Positions 17,036 to 26,820 are shown, counted from the first letter of the stretch. The stretch is DNA of 64,000 nt from CAUZWH01 sp965224275 (GCA_965224275.1 CBDCYR010000005.1:310001-374000), one strand, 5' to 3'. Translations and numbers: made by a program. The notes: generated by a model from the letters alone, not told the origin.

Positions 17036-18103
17036 ATGACATCTTTCAAAACCGGAGACGATCTACTCTTTTATTTGCAAGAAGTGCGCCGTAATTATCT
17101 TCTTCGCTCTGATGCAAACACTGAATTTCAGGAGATACACCAAGCCAAGTTCGGGCAATTGGACCCTAGTAATGAAGAATTTCCGAATAAAGATGAGATG
17201 TACTCCGTCATCGTTGACAATATCTCCAAGAGTGTTGTTTCTAGTTTACCGCGAGGACTTCTGCCGATTTGGGAGTCATACGATGTCGCGGTAGGGGCGC
17301 TCGACAACATTTCGGTGAATGCAACATGTGTCCGTGGAGGTGATGGCGTTTTCGCCATTGTTCTAAATACAGGGTTGCTAGCCCTTTTTAATAAGCTATC
17401 TAAGATCTTAACGGCAATGAGTCAGCCTGAGTCGGCAGTTTATTCTAATAGAAGGCCGACAGAGGGACTAACCAAGGAAATACTATTTGATTGGTACTTA
17501 GAAGTCACAGCTCACTACCGAAATACAGGAGTTCCATTAGGACCACAGATGCACCTGTCAGAGGAGGCATCGATCCAGCACTCTGGCCGACTCCATCAGT
17601 GGGAATTATTTGTTATGAGCCATGAGTTGGTACACTTGTTTTGCGGTCATCTTCATGACGCAGATGCTTGGGCGACGAAGCCTGAGTTTGGGATGTTAGA
17701 GAGTTTCGACCCAAGCAGGGATCACACTTTCGAGCATGAAGCCGACATAGCTGGCTACTGTATTTATCGCCAGGCGACGATCGCCCGGGAAAGTACCAAC
17801 ATAAACCAAAACGCCGAAGGTCTATTCCTCGCACCCGTCGTAGGATTGTTCGATGTACTTTTCTTGCTAGGAGGGAATGTCGCAAGCGATTCGCACCCAG
17901 ACGCCCTAACTCGCGGCCTTACGCTAACGAATGCGGTTTATGGGAATGAGACTGCGCAGAGCCTGGCTGAGAGCTACCAAGAGCAGCAGCAAGTTGAGGT
18001 CCTTTTGAACACGCTGCCGAAACCTGAGGTTGATATCGAGGAGATTGTCAATTCCTACCGTTCGGCGTGGCTCGAACGGACGAATTTTACTCAGAAAGCT
18101 TAA
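17036..18103 (+). CDS. Putative zinc metallopeptidase (HExxH) of the island
   Basis: The 355-residue cytosolic protein has MSHELVHLFCGHLHD near residue 200 (HExxH) and, about 35 residues later, FEHEADIAGY, a pattern (HExxH followed by ExxAD) seen in M48- and ImmA-like zinc peptidases where the second Glu is the third ligand. The rest is not recognised, and no membrane segment or signal peptide is present. It is the only intact gene downstream of the broken GAP1 system, about 100 bases after the small pseudogene. A peptidase next to a GTPase-based sensor could be an effector, but this is inference. A TTG lies directly before the ATG. Confidence 0.7.
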   Translation: MTSFKTGDDLLFYLQEVRRNYLLRSDANTEFQEIHQAKFGQLDPSNEEFPNKDEMYSVIVDNISKSVVSSLPRGLLPIWESYDVAVGALDNISVNATCVRGGDGVFAIVLNTGLLALFNKLSKILTAMSQPESAVYSNRRPTEGLTKEILFDWYLEVTAHYRNTGVPLGPQMHLSEEASIQHSGRLHQWELFVMSHELVHLFCGHLHDADAWATKPEFGMLESFDPSRDHTFEHEADIAGYCIYRQATIARESTNINQNAEGLFLAPVVGLFDVLFLLGGNVASDSHPDALTRGLTLTNAVYGNETAQSLAESYQEQQQVEVLLNTLPKPEVDIEEIVNSYRSAWLERTNFTQKA

Positions 18104-18302
18104 TTCAGAGCATCTAGATACGATGCTCAGCTCCACCCTTCCGGACCCACTCCCTTGCCAATGCCCAGCAACGGTCCCGGTCGGTCCACCTCACGGGACT
18201 CGAACTTTTCTCCCTCGCGGAGGTACGCTAGCTAAAGGTGCTTTTTCCCATAGACACCGCGCGAACATATCATTGTCGAATTGTATCTTGAGGCTTACGC
18301 CT

Positions 18303-19586
18303 ATGAAAGCAAGGGCGCGCGAATTCGCGCTTTGGCGTTTGGCGCTCCTCAGCGTCTTCATTGTCGTCATTGGCTGCAATCCTGTGTCTGGTGTGCAGGA
18401 TCAATTCGCAGCAAAGGAATGCAAATACACTCCTGACACGTCCAATCAAGCTTTGGCGGCATCTAAAACTCGGCGTCACCCGGGGGTTGCAGAGAGCAAA
18501 GACAGGACAAAGCGGGCCGATCTCGTATTGGCAACGAATGATGCCGAATTGGACTCCATCATTCTTAGCGAACTTGATCGGCGGCGAATTCCAGGAGGCG
18601 CCGTCGCGGTCATCAAAAGCGGCAAAATTCGTTACGCCAAAAGCTTTGGACTTGCCAACGTCGAAACAAAAGAACCGGCGACCCTGAACACGCGGTTTTG
18701 GATCGGCTCAATGGGAAAGCAATTCACGGCAATGGCCGTGATGATGTTGGTTGAACAGGGACGCGTCGCGCTTGATGAGAAAGTATCGACATACTTGCCG
18801 CATCTTCCTTTGCCCTATGACGCCGTCACAGTGCGACATCTGCTCACCCATACGTCCGGGATGAAACGAGATTTTATGCGGCGAAGCTGTCCACCCTTTA
18901 AGACGGAATTATTGACTGGTGAGGTATTGTTCGAGGCCTTAGGGGCGGTGGGTCCCGAGTTTGAACCCGGTGCCGCAGCTGCCTATTCGAACACTGGGTA
19001 CACCATTCTCGGCATGTTGATCGAGACCGTCGGCGGCACGACGTACCACTCCTTTCTCACCGCCCGTATTTTTGGTCCACTAGGAATGCACGCCACGCAA
19101 TCTGTTGGACCTGGAGACCTGGAGATCAAGGAACTGGCAGATGGCCATGACCGGCAGGATGGTCGCTATCGGGTCATGCGGCCGGCACTTCGCTTTGGTG
19201 GGGGTACGGTCATTTCCAACATAGTCGATTTGGCAAAATGGGAGGCCGCACTTTATTCAAGAACACTCGTATCCAGCACCACGTATCGGCGGATCTGGAC
19301 GCCCCATCTGTTGAACGGAGGGGATGTCGCCTCACTGGGCCATGATGACTACGGCGTTCAATACAAAATAGGATTTGGCTGGTTCATAAGCGATGAGCCG
19401 GGAAATCTGATCGTCCATCACGGCGGCGGCCTGGATGGCAATGCGTCTTACATCGACCGCTACGTCGACAAAGACTTGACCGTCATCGTCCTCGTTAATC
19501 GGGAACCGACCTCTAAAGCCCGCGCTATCACGAGGGAAGTGGCACGACACTATGGTCTGTGGCTGTCCTCGGAAGGATCCCAATGA
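18303..19586 (+). CDS. Serine beta-lactamase-fold hydrolase, lipoprotein (class C / esterase-like)
   Basis: The 427-residue product begins with a signal ending in a lipobox (VVIGC), so it is probably membrane-anchored in the periplasm. The fold's active-site motifs are present: SMGK (SxxK, nucleophile Ser and general base Lys) in FWIGSMGKQFTAM, YSNTGY (YxN), and HHGGGLDG at the KTG-equivalent position. Members include esterases, peptidases and beta-lactamases, and sequence alone does not separate them. A frame upstream of 18303 is open, but the leader looks non-coding and only the 18303 start gives a signal peptide. The preceding 200 bases hold no gene. It marks the return to genome-typical composition. 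Confidence 0.9.
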   Translation: MKARAREFALWRLALLSVFIVVIGCNPVSGVQDQFAAKECKYTPDTSNQALAASKTRRHPGVAESKDRTKRADLVLATNDAELDSIILSELDRRRIPGGAVAVIKSGKIRYAKSFGLANVETKEPATLNTRFWIGSMGKQFTAMAVMMLVEQGRVALDEKVSTYLPHLPLPYDAVTVRHLLTHTSGMKRDFMRRSCPPFKTELLTGEVLFEALGAVGPEFEPGAAAAYSNTGYTILGMLIETVGGTTYHSFLTARIFGPLGMHATQSVGPGDLEIKELADGHDRQDGRYRVMRPALRFGGGTVISNIVDLAKWEAALYSRTLVSSTTYRRIWTPHLLNGGDVASLGHDDYGVQYKIGFGWFISDEPGNLIVHHGGGLDGNASYIDRYVDKDLTVIVLVNREPTSKARAITREVARHYGLWLSSEGSQ

Positions 19587-19629
19587 CAATAATATCGCGA
19601 TCATATGCCCATGACGTCGCCATCCGTCT

Positions 19630-20301
19630 ATGAAGCAGAAACGGTTCGAGAATCCGGATCAGGTTGTTGAGCCCGTTTTCGACGGGGCCGCGGTCATGAT
19701 CGGCGGCTTTGGCGCCGCTGGGGTCCCCGAAGCGTTGACCGATGCGATCTGCCGGCGCGACGTTCGTGGGCTCACCATCATCAGCAACAATGCCGGCACT
19801 GACGAAACCGGGATTGCCAAACTGCTATTGCAGGGGTGCGTCGCCAAGATAATTTGCAGCTTTCCGCGCGCGACGGAGTCCACGGTTTTTAAGCAACGCT
19901 TCGATGCCGGTGAGGTCGAACTCGAGCTGGTGCCACAGGGAACGCTTGCCGAGCGGATCCGTACGCGCGGCGCTGGCCTGGGCGGTTTTCTGACGAAAAC
20001 CGGGGTCGGCACCGAACTGGCGATTGGCAAACCTGAACATGAGATCGACGGAGAGACTTACATCCTCGAGCGCCCCTTGCCGGCCGATTTTGCCCTGGTC
20101 AAAGCAGATTGCGTCGACCCGCAGGGCAATCTGACCTATCGCAAAGCCGCGCGAAACTTCAACCCGGTGATGGCCACCGCGGCCGCCACCGTCCTGGTCC
20201 AAGCATCGCGCGAGGTCGACCTCGGCGCGATCGATCCCGAACACGTCGTCACCCCCGGGATTTATGTTGACCGCTACTGCATCTACAATTCACCGCGCTA
20301 A
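19630..20301 (+). CDS. 3-oxoacid-type CoA-transferase, subunit A
   Basis: The 223-residue protein carries the family I CoA-transferase A signature (VMIGGFGAAGVPEALTDAI, the glycine-rich CoA-binding loop) and later LQGCVAKIICSFPR and NLTYRKAARNFNP. Such heterodimeric enzymes (PcaIJ, AtoDA, ScoAB) move CoA from succinyl-CoA or acetyl-CoA to a 3-oxo acid, often 3-oxoadipate in aromatic degradation. The B subunit gene follows after 55 bases but is frameshifted, so the pair may not work as read. It fits the aromatic-catabolism context. Confidence 0.9.
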   Translation: MKQKRFENPDQVVEPVFDGAAVMIGGFGAAGVPEALTDAICRRDVRGLTIISNNAGTDETGIAKLLLQGCVAKIICSFPRATESTVFKQRFDAGEVELELVPQGTLAERIRTRGAGLGGFLTKTGVGTELAIGKPEHEIDGETYILERPLPADFALVKADCVDPQGNLTYRKAARNFNPVMATAAATVLVQASREVDLGAIDPEHVVTPGIYVDRYCIYNSPR

Positions 20302-20356
20302 TCGGGATGCCGCGTTTGATAATCTCGCCACGATACGTCGTCTAGGAGACGCATGA

Positions 20357-21045
20357 ATGGACGCAGACGCGATTCCCGCGCATCGCCTGTTGGATCGCCA
20401 GCAAATTGCCGCGCGGGTGGCGCAGGATCTCCACGACGACTGGGTCGTAAACGTCGGGATCGGCATGCCTACCCTGGTTCCCGCCTATATCGCGGCGCGG
20501 CGCAACGTCATCCTGCATAGCGAAAACGGAATCGTTGGCTGGGCCCGCCGCCCAAAAATGCGCAAGACGTGGATCCGGATCTGATCAACGCCGGTAAAGA
20601 GCCCGTGACGCTGATCACCGGCGGCGCCTACGTCCACCACGCCGATTCGTTTGCGATTGTGCGCGGTGGCCGCCTCGATGCCGCGATCCTTGGCGCCTTC
20701 CAGGTCGCCGCCAACGGCGATCTCGCCAACTGGAAACTTCGCGGTCGGCCCGGTGGCAATGTCGGTGGTGCGATGGACATCGCCGTCGGCGCGCGCCACG
20801 TTTTTATCATGATGACGCATACCACGCGCGAGGGAGAACCCAAGGTCGTCGAGGCGCTCACCTATCCGCTCACCGCCAACGGCGTGGTCTCGACGATATT
20901 CACCGACATGGCGGTGATCGCGGTAACACCGGATGGCCTCTTGCTCAAGGAAACCGCGCCCGGGCTGACGGCCAACGAGGTTCAAGAGGCGACCGCAACA
21001 GCGCTCGGCATCGCCGACGATCTCAAGCCCATTTCGGTCTCATAG
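20357..21045 (+). pseudogene. CoA-transferase subunit B with a single frameshift
   Basis: The first 62 residues contain VNVGIGMPTLVPAYI and HSENGIVG, the catalytic Glu region of subunit B. At about 20541 the sequence reads GTTGGC-TGGGCCCG; one missing base before TGG would restore the GxGP continuation, and the frame then runs PPKNAQDVDPDLINAGKEPV to a normal end with GGNVGGAMDIAVGARHVF. The remainder is perfectly conserved, so this is either a very recent mutation or a one-base sequencing error. Counted as broken here because the sequence as given cannot encode the full protein. Confidence 0.85.
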
Positions 21046-21102
21046 GCGCGGCGTCGGGTAGCGCGTACCATAGTCTTCCCGACCACGGCCGCGAGGTGAG
21101 TC

Positions 21103-22023
21103 ATGACGTTGCTCGATCCCCAACACGTATGTACGAGTTGCGGCTACAACATCATCGGGCCGGCACCCCAAACCTGTCCCTTTTGCGGCGGCGCGGCCAA
21201 CCAGTTTCTAACCGATGCGGACTGCAGCGCTCGCCATGCCGTCGAGGCGACGGCGGTCGCGCCTGGGATCGAGCGCTTAAGTTCCGTGCCTCGGCTGGGT
21301 CTCGAACACACGGCCTACCGGGTCGAGACCGCAGACGCCGCATTCATGATCGACTGCCCGTCGTCTTTCGATCGCAACCTGCCGCCAGTGGATGTCATCG
21401 CTTTCACCCACAAGGACTTCCTCGGTGCGTCCAACCAATACCGTGAGCACTTCGGTGCCGAAGTGTGGCTCCACGAAAAAGACACGATCCATCCGCTCGC
21501 CCAGCCGTTTCCATTCGACCGTCGTTTCGCGGGTGATTTTGCCGAACGCGGGATCGAAGCCAAACACATCGGCGGGCACTCGCCGGGGTTCACGGTCTAT
21601 CTCGTTGGCGAGACGTTGTTTCCCTGCGATCTGGTGAGCTACGGCGGCGCCCGTAAGCGCCTCAACCCGCACGGCGCTGGTGCGCGCGCCGCGCGCGATG
21701 GCGCGAGAATACTTCAGGCGTGGCTGGAGGGACGCCGGATCACCCGAGTTTGCGATCTTCGCTACGTCACCGATTATGAAGAATGGAAAGCGTGTCTTGA
21801 CGAACTGATTGAGACCGGCCGGCCGGTCAATATTGGCCCCAAACAAAAGAGAAACCGAGCGACCCAGCTCTATTTATGTGCCCCTTGCGGATACGTCTAC
21901 GATCCGCTCCTCGGCCTCCCCCAAGAAGGCATCGCGGCGGGGACGCCGTTTGCCGAAATACCTGACGATTGGCGCTGCCCCGACTGCAACGTGACCAAGG
22001 CAGATTTCGTGCCCCTCGATTGA
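21103..22023 (+). CDS. Metallo-beta-lactamase-fold protein with an N-terminal zinc ribbon and a C-terminal rubredoxin domain
   Basis: Three parts are visible in 306 residues. The N-terminus has CTSCG ... CPFCGG (rubredoxin-like ribbon, residues 10-30). A beta-lactamase-fold domain follows at about 60-230, with IAFTHKDFLG where HxHxDH is expected (shortened), HIGGHSPGF (third ligand His) and LFPCDLVSY (ligand Asp). The last 55 residues are a full rubredoxin (CAPCGYVYDP ... DDWRCPDCNVTK). Flavodiiron-like proteins couple such domains in electron transfer, but the flavodoxin domain is absent and the metal site is incomplete. The role is unknown, with redox chemistry likely. Confidence 0.8.
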   Translation: MTLLDPQHVCTSCGYNIIGPAPQTCPFCGGAANQFLTDADCSARHAVEATAVAPGIERLSSVPRLGLEHTAYRVETADAAFMIDCPSSFDRNLPPVDVIAFTHKDFLGASNQYREHFGAEVWLHEKDTIHPLAQPFPFDRRFAGDFAERGIEAKHIGGHSPGFTVYLVGETLFPCDLVSYGGARKRLNPHGAGARAARDGARILQAWLEGRRITRVCDLRYVTDYEEWKACLDELIETGRPVNIGPKQKRNRATQLYLCAPCGYVYDPLLGLPQEGIAAGTPFAEIPDDWRCPDCNVTKADFVPLD

Positions 22024-22160
22024 GCACTGTGAGCCGGATAAACACAGAGAGTTTCTCCCACAAGGTCAGCCATCTCGCCGCGTGCACCTGCGTCTCCGTG
22101 AAATAAGCGCATCCTTCCAAAGACCCGGCGACCCGGCTCCGGGCAGTTGCGCTCGGGCGT

Positions 22161-22994
22161 CTACTCCTGCTTGCGGCGGCCGAGATAGTACCAGGGGAGG
22201 ACCAGGCGCTCAGCGAGACTCACCAGCAGGAACAGCGATATCGCCATCAGCGCGAGGTAGATTATCGCAGCGAATATGTCGGCGGTGAGAAACGCCGAAT
22301 TGGCCGACATGATAACCGGACCAAGCCCCTTATCCGCCCCGACCCATTCGCCGACGATAGCGCCAATCGCGCTCGCCGCAGCGGCCAGCTTGAGTCCAAC
22401 GAAAATGTTGGGTAATGCCGCCGGAAATTGGACCTTGAGAAAGATTTGCCGACGCGTCGCACCCAGCGAATCCATCAGGTCGAGGGCTTCGCGTTCAACC
22501 GAGGCGTAGCCAGCCATCGAATTGATTACCAGCGGAAAGAAGCACAGCAACCCGGTGACCAAAACCTTCGGCAGCATACCGAAGCCAAACCAGATAATCA
22601 GGATCGGCGCGATCGCAATCACCGGCACGGCTTGAGACGCGATGACGAACGGCAGCAGCCCGCGGCGCAGCAGGTTGGAAAAGAAGATCGCTGTGCCCAG
22701 GGAAAAGCCGGTGGCAACGCCAAGCGTAAAACCGCTGATAACCTCTTGCAGCGTTACCCATGCGTTGGGCAGAAACGTCAACTCAGCTTTGTTAATCCCG
22801 GTCGCGAAAATCGTGGTCAAGGGCGGCAAAATGTAGTCGGGCATGCCCGTGACCACGACGAAGAGTTCCCATATCGCAACGACACCACCGGCAAACACAA
22901 CCGCCGGCCATGTCGCTTGGAAACGCCGTTTTAGGCGGCTGGGCGGAGCCGCGCGTCGTGCCGCCGCAAGAGATGGCGAATCCGTCACGCGCAC
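22161..22994 (-). CDS. ABC transporter permease, SsuC/TauC/ThiX type
   Basis: The 277-residue protein has about six membrane segments and the EAA-type loop (AGYASVEREALDLMDSLGAT, then FLKVQFPAALPNIFVGLKL) that couples to the ATPase. This type imports sulfonates, nitrate or pyrimidine precursors. It follows the substrate-binding gene on the same strand, 85 bases downstream of it. No ATPase gene is present next to the pair. Confidence 0.93.
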   Translation of the reverse strand: MRVTDSPSLAAARRAAPPSRLKRRFQATWPAVVFAGGVVAIWELFVVVTGMPDYILPPLTTIFATGINKAELTFLPNAWVTLQEVISGFTLGVATGFSLGTAIFFSNLLRRGLLPFVIASQAVPVIAIAPILIIWFGFGMLPKVLVTGLLCFFPLVINSMAGYASVEREALDLMDSLGATRRQIFLKVQFPAALPNIFVGLKLAAAASAIGAIVGEWVGADKGLGPVIMSANSAFLTADIFAAIIYLALMAISLFLLVSLAERLVLPWYYLGRRKQE

Positions 22995-23079
22995 CCCAAC
23001 GGTGCGAGATAAGCTCGGCGGGGTGCGATGTTCGCACTCCGTCGGCGTTCTCGTCTCATTCGCGCTCGTGGATTCGCGG

Positions 23080-24114
23080 CTATTGCTTGGGCAAGTACGC
23101 GTTGGTGAAGTAATCGGTCGCGGGGCCGATGGGTTGCGCGATCAACTTGCGCTTAAGGGCCCATGCCTGTGCCTCGGTCCAGGTTTCGAGGTCCTGGGTT
23201 AAGAACTGTCCTTTCTTGCCGTAGAACAAATCTTTATGCGCATTCCACTTGCCCCAATTTTCGTCCATGGTCAGCGCGCCGGGGCGAGCTTTGGTGACGA
23301 AATCGATCGTCGGCTCCGGATTGGCCAGCACCGATTTCAGGCCTTTTAGGGTCGCCTCGAGGAACCGGCAGGTGGTTTGCGAGTTCACCTTTAACCAATC
23401 CCGATTCGCTGCGAGCAAGGTGTAATAGAAGCCGGGCACGCCATAGTCGGAATAAAGCAGGATCTTTGCCGGCGGACGCCCTTCCTTCTTGAGACGATTT
23501 GTAACCGTCAACTGCTCGCTGAAAGTCAGCGCGTGGGCAGCGTGAAGCCTTCCCGCCAGCAGCGCCGGAACTTGCGCAAAACCAGGATCAACGACTTTCA
23601 CGTCGCTCCGCTTGAGGCCGCCGGCTTCTAGCACCGAAGAAAGATAGGCTTGCGCGTCTCGCTTGGCGCCGACACCGAGAGTCATCCCCTTAAGATCTGC
23701 GGCTGTTTTAATATTAGTCTCCGGCAGAAACAAAAGACCGGAGCTGATTTTCTGTAACATGATAGCAACCGACTGCACCGGGATCGTCATCTCCTGGGAG
23801 ATCATGATCTCGGGCACGTAGGTAATCGAGAAGTTGACCCGTTTCATCGCGACGAGCTTGATGGGATCGGCGGGGTTCGAGGGTGCGATCAGCTCTACTT
23901 CGAGACCGGCATCCTTATAGAAACCCTTGTGCTTGGCCTCCCACAATGGGGCCTGCTGGGTCACCGGCAGCCAATCGTTCATCACGACAAGTTTGTTGGT
24001 TTCGGGCGGCCCGCCGGTACAAGCCGAGCCAATCATGCCCTGAGCCTTTACCGAACCACCCGCCATCACAAAGGTCGCAACCACCGCAACAACAAGAAGT
24101 TTGAAAATAGTCAT
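23080..24114 (-). CDS. ABC transporter substrate-binding protein, NMT1/ThiY-like
   Basis: The 344-residue protein has a signal peptide (LLVVAVVATFVMAGGSVKAQ) and the SsuA/THI5 fold: NDWLPVTQQAPLWEAKHKGF, GLEVELIAPSNPADPIKLVA and LKGMTLGVGAKRDAQAYL. ThiY-type proteins bind formylaminopyrimidine; others bind sulfonates or aromatic acids. The strand and order indicate an operon with the permease. It diverges from a Rieske oxygenase gene over a 274-base gap in which I see no riboswitch; in particular no TPP-type core. Confidence 0.9.
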   Translation of the reverse strand: MTIFKLLVVAVVATFVMAGGSVKAQGMIGSACTGGPPETNKLVVMNDWLPVTQQAPLWEAKHKGFYKDAGLEVELIAPSNPADPIKLVAMKRVNFSITYVPEIMISQEMTIPVQSVAIMLQKISSGLLFLPETNIKTAADLKGMTLGVGAKRDAQAYLSSVLEAGGLKRSDVKVVDPGFAQVPALLAGRLHAAHALTFSEQLTVTNRLKKEGRPPAKILLYSDYGVPGFYYTLLAANRDWLKVNSQTTCRFLEATLKGLKSVLANPEPTIDFVTKARPGALTMDENWGKWNAHKDLFYGKKGQFLTQDLETWTEAQAWALKRKLIAQPIGPATDYFTNAYLPKQ

Positions 24115-24388
24115 CGGCCATCCCTCCGGGCATCAGCCCTCTTTAGCGGCGGCGGCGGGGTTTTCGACGACGCGGCCGCCACCCGCATTGGTTGGTGAGG
24201 GATTATCGCACACCCTGATCGCGGGAAATAGAAGCCCAGACCAAGCAGAGACCATGTCGTCGCCGCCGACCAGCCGTGGATACCATTCGAACAGTTAATA
24301 CGCGCCTTCACGGTCGGATCGAATAGCGCGCACCACCATCGTTCGTGTGGTAGCGTTTTCGCCTTACCAGCGGGCGGAGAACACCAAG

Positions 24389-25547
24389 ATGAAGTTGGAC
24401 GCTCAAAGCGCACGGCGCGCGGGGGTCGGGCTCAGCGATACCCTAGCGCCCCTCGGTCAAGCCCGCCACGCACCCGGCTACATCTACGGCTCGCCGGAGA
24501 TCTTTCAGCTCGAAAAAGAGAAAATCTTTATGCGCGAGTGGTTGTGTGTAGCCCGCGCTGAAGAAGTGGCGGAGCCCGGCGACTACATGACCTTCCGCAT
24601 CATGGACGAGCCGCTGGTGATCACGCGCAATTCCAACCGCCAAGTTAGGGCGTTCGCCAATGTGTGTGCCCATCGCGGCGTCGAGGTGGCAGCTGGCTCG
24701 GGCAACACCAAGGAATTCAGTTGTCCTTATCACGGCTGGCTCTATGACCTCGACGGCCACCTGGTCGGCGCCCCCTATATGAAGGAGGCCGAAGGATTTG
24801 ATCCCACGACCTGCCGGCTGAAACCGTTGCAGTGCGCCCAATGGCGCGGCTGGGTTTTCGTAAACTTCGACGATGACGCCGCACCGCTGGCCGATTTTCT
24901 CGTTGATTTCGAGGCGGACTTCGGCTTCCTCGGAAAACTGCCGCATCGCCCATAAATTCACGATCGACTGGGACTGTAACTGGAAGTTCATCATCGAGAA
25001 TCTGATGGACGTCTATCACTTCGGCACGGTGCACGCCGAATCGTTCGCGCACATGGTTCCCGAGCCCCACAAATACCGGTTTAATAAACGCGCACGCGGC
25101 GGCGTTAGCACGTTCTATAGCGGCGGATCATTCACCGCCGACGGTAAATCGCTGCTTGGTCCGATGTCGTGGCTTGCCGATCAACCCGAAGATCTCGGCT
25201 GCCTGGGCGTGGTCTCGCCAAACTTTCATATCCTGGCCCGGCGCGATCTCGTCCGGCCGTATTTCACATGGCCGATGGCGCCGGGCAAGACTCAGGCTGT
25301 GATCTACCATCTGTTCGCCGAGGAACACATGCAGCAACCCGGTTTCGAGGCCAAGGCGCAGGTCTATTACGACTGGTATCAAGGCATCGCCGAAGAGGAC
25401 ATTGCGGTGATCCAGGCATTGCAGCACATTACAGGGTCGACGTGGTTCCGCGGCGAACGCATGTCGATGATGGAATCGCCCATCCACCACTTCATTTCCG
25501 GGATCATCGAGCGATTGTTCGATGATCAACTTCCGGCCGTCGCGTAA
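24389..25547 (+). pseudogene. Rieske non-heme iron oxygenase large subunit, one frameshift
   Basis: The 5' part (from ATG 24389) has the Rieske cluster motif CAHRG ... CPYHGWLYD, with Cys and His ligands intact. At about 24945 the frame changes: the first frame ends at TAA 24953-24955 and the second continues IAHKFTIDWDCNWK then IIENLMDVYHFGTVHAESF, the 2-His-1-carboxylate iron site. The C-terminus is normal (MSMMESPIHHFISGIIERLF). One indel joins both halves, so the gene is a recent pseudogene or a sequencing error. It ends 11 bases before the NicX/M29-like gene. No ferredoxin or reductase is nearby. Confidence 0.9.
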
Positions 25548-25558
25548 GGAGACATGGA

Positions 25559-26584
25559 ATGATCGATCCGGAACTTGCGCGCGGCGCCGATGTGTTGGTG
25601 CGCGACCAGATGGCCGTCAAACCCGGTGAGAGCGTTTTGGTCACGTCAGATACGGCCGGCGATCTTGCGGCCGTGGAAGCAGTCCTCAATGCCGCTACCC
25701 TGGCCGGCGCCAAAGCCGCCGTCATATTGAACAGACCCCTGCCCCTGCAAGGGTTGCTGGCAGATCCCTTCGTGGCCGCGCCGCTCGCCGAAGCGGTCAA
25801 GAACTGCGACGTGTGGATCGATATGACCTGCCCGTATCTGGCCGGCTCCAACACCCACGACGCGGCGATGAAAAACAAACGCACGCGTTACCTGCTGGCG
25901 GTCGACATCGCATCGGGTGGCCTGCGCCGAGTCTATGCCGGGGTTGATATGGACGCGCTCTTCGCAGTGCAGAAAGAGCTCGACGTTTGCGTTGCCGCGG
26001 CAACCGGCAAGACCTGCCGTATCACCAACCAAGCTGGCTCCGATGTCACCTTCACCCTCGCCAAACCGAGCTATGGCAAACGCCGGCGCGCCGATGTGCC
26101 CGGCACCAATTCAGTGCCCGGATCCTGCCTGATGTACCCCGAGCTCGACAGCGTACGCGGCCGCGTCGTGCTCGATACCTTGTTCCACGAATACCACATC
26201 CCGCTGCGCACGCCGCTGGTAATCGAACTCGATGGCCGCATTCAGAGCGTCAGCGGCGGCGGCAGCGAGCGCACCGTAATGGAGCGAGCGTTGCGCCGCG
26301 CCGCGGGTGGCGACTTCGGCTACATCATTCATTTCACATTGGGCTTCCACCCCGCTGCGCGACAAGGTCAGGGCTTCGTCGAAGACCTCCGCGTCACCGG
26401 CAACAACGCTGTCGGATTTGGCCTACCATGGTGGGAGCCGGGCGGCGGTGAGAATCACCCCGACGGATTGATGTCATTACAGACCCTGACCATCGCCGGA
26501 CAGCCCGTCACCGAAAACGGCGTCGTCGTTGGCCCCCCCAAAGCCGCCAAACTCGCGGCCAAACTCAAACGGCTGGTGCATTGA
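25559..26584 (+). CDS. M29-aminopeptidase / NicX (2,5-dihydroxypyridine dioxygenase)-like metalloenzyme
   Basis: The 341-residue protein has the fold shared by thermophilic M29 aminopeptidases and NicX. Late motifs HFTLGFHPAARQ and GGGENHPDGLMS resemble the NicX iron ligands (a His, then His-x-Asp). NicX opens the ring of 2,5-dihydroxypyridine in nicotinate degradation. Directly downstream of a Rieske hydroxylase, a ring-opening dioxygenase role fits better than peptide hydrolysis, but this is inference. GGAG 5 bases before the ATG. Confidence 0.75.
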   Translation: MIDPELARGADVLVRDQMAVKPGESVLVTSDTAGDLAAVEAVLNAATLAGAKAAVILNRPLPLQGLLADPFVAAPLAEAVKNCDVWIDMTCPYLAGSNTHDAAMKNKRTRYLLAVDIASGGLRRVYAGVDMDALFAVQKELDVCVAAATGKTCRITNQAGSDVTFTLAKPSYGKRRRADVPGTNSVPGSCLMYPELDSVRGRVVLDTLFHEYHIPLRTPLVIELDGRIQSVSGGGSERTVMERALRRAAGGDFGYIIHFTLGFHPAARQGQGFVEDLRVTGNNAVGFGLPWWEPGGGENHPDGLMSLQTLTIAGQPVTENGVVVGPPKAAKLAAKLKRLVH

Positions 26585-26620
26585 CGCATCCTAACGCGCG
26601 TCACTGAGGGGAGAACAAGC

Positions 26621-26820
26621 CTAGTGGATGAAATCCAACATATGGTACCCAAACAACGGTTTGCCGAGTTCGCCGGTTAGGCGCGCGAAGCGTGGCGATG
26701 CCGCATGGGACCGTTGCGCATCGGAAGCTTCGCGTAACGCGGCCGGTGGGCTCGGCAAGCCGCCCTGTGGGTCGCGTATCCCGGTCGTATGGGCACCATA
26801 TGTTGGATTCCATCCACTAG
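26621..26820. repeat. Inverted-repeat element, copy 1 (200 bp, MITE-like)
   Basis: Both ends read CTAGTGGATG(A/G)AATCCAA then CATATGGT, in opposite orientation, giving terminal inverted repeats of about 29 bases with few mismatches. The inner part encodes nothing. A second copy lies at 60548-60828 in reverse orientation and shares the inner segment (TTGCCGAGTTCGCCGGTTAG onward). CTAG contains a TA, so a TA- or CTAG-targeting transposase could mobilise it. Confidence 0.88.

Noticed and set aside
18160..18230. A tRNA-like string (GGGACTCGAAC) that could be a duplicated tRNA-Arg end marking the right edge of the island
   Set aside because: Only about 11 bases fit the general T-arm of any tRNA; no match to the acceptor end or anticodon arm of tRNA-Arg(CCT).
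24115..24388. Possible TPP riboswitch before the ThiY-like binding protein
   Set aside because: I looked for the CTGAGA core and pairing arms on the minus strand and did not find them.
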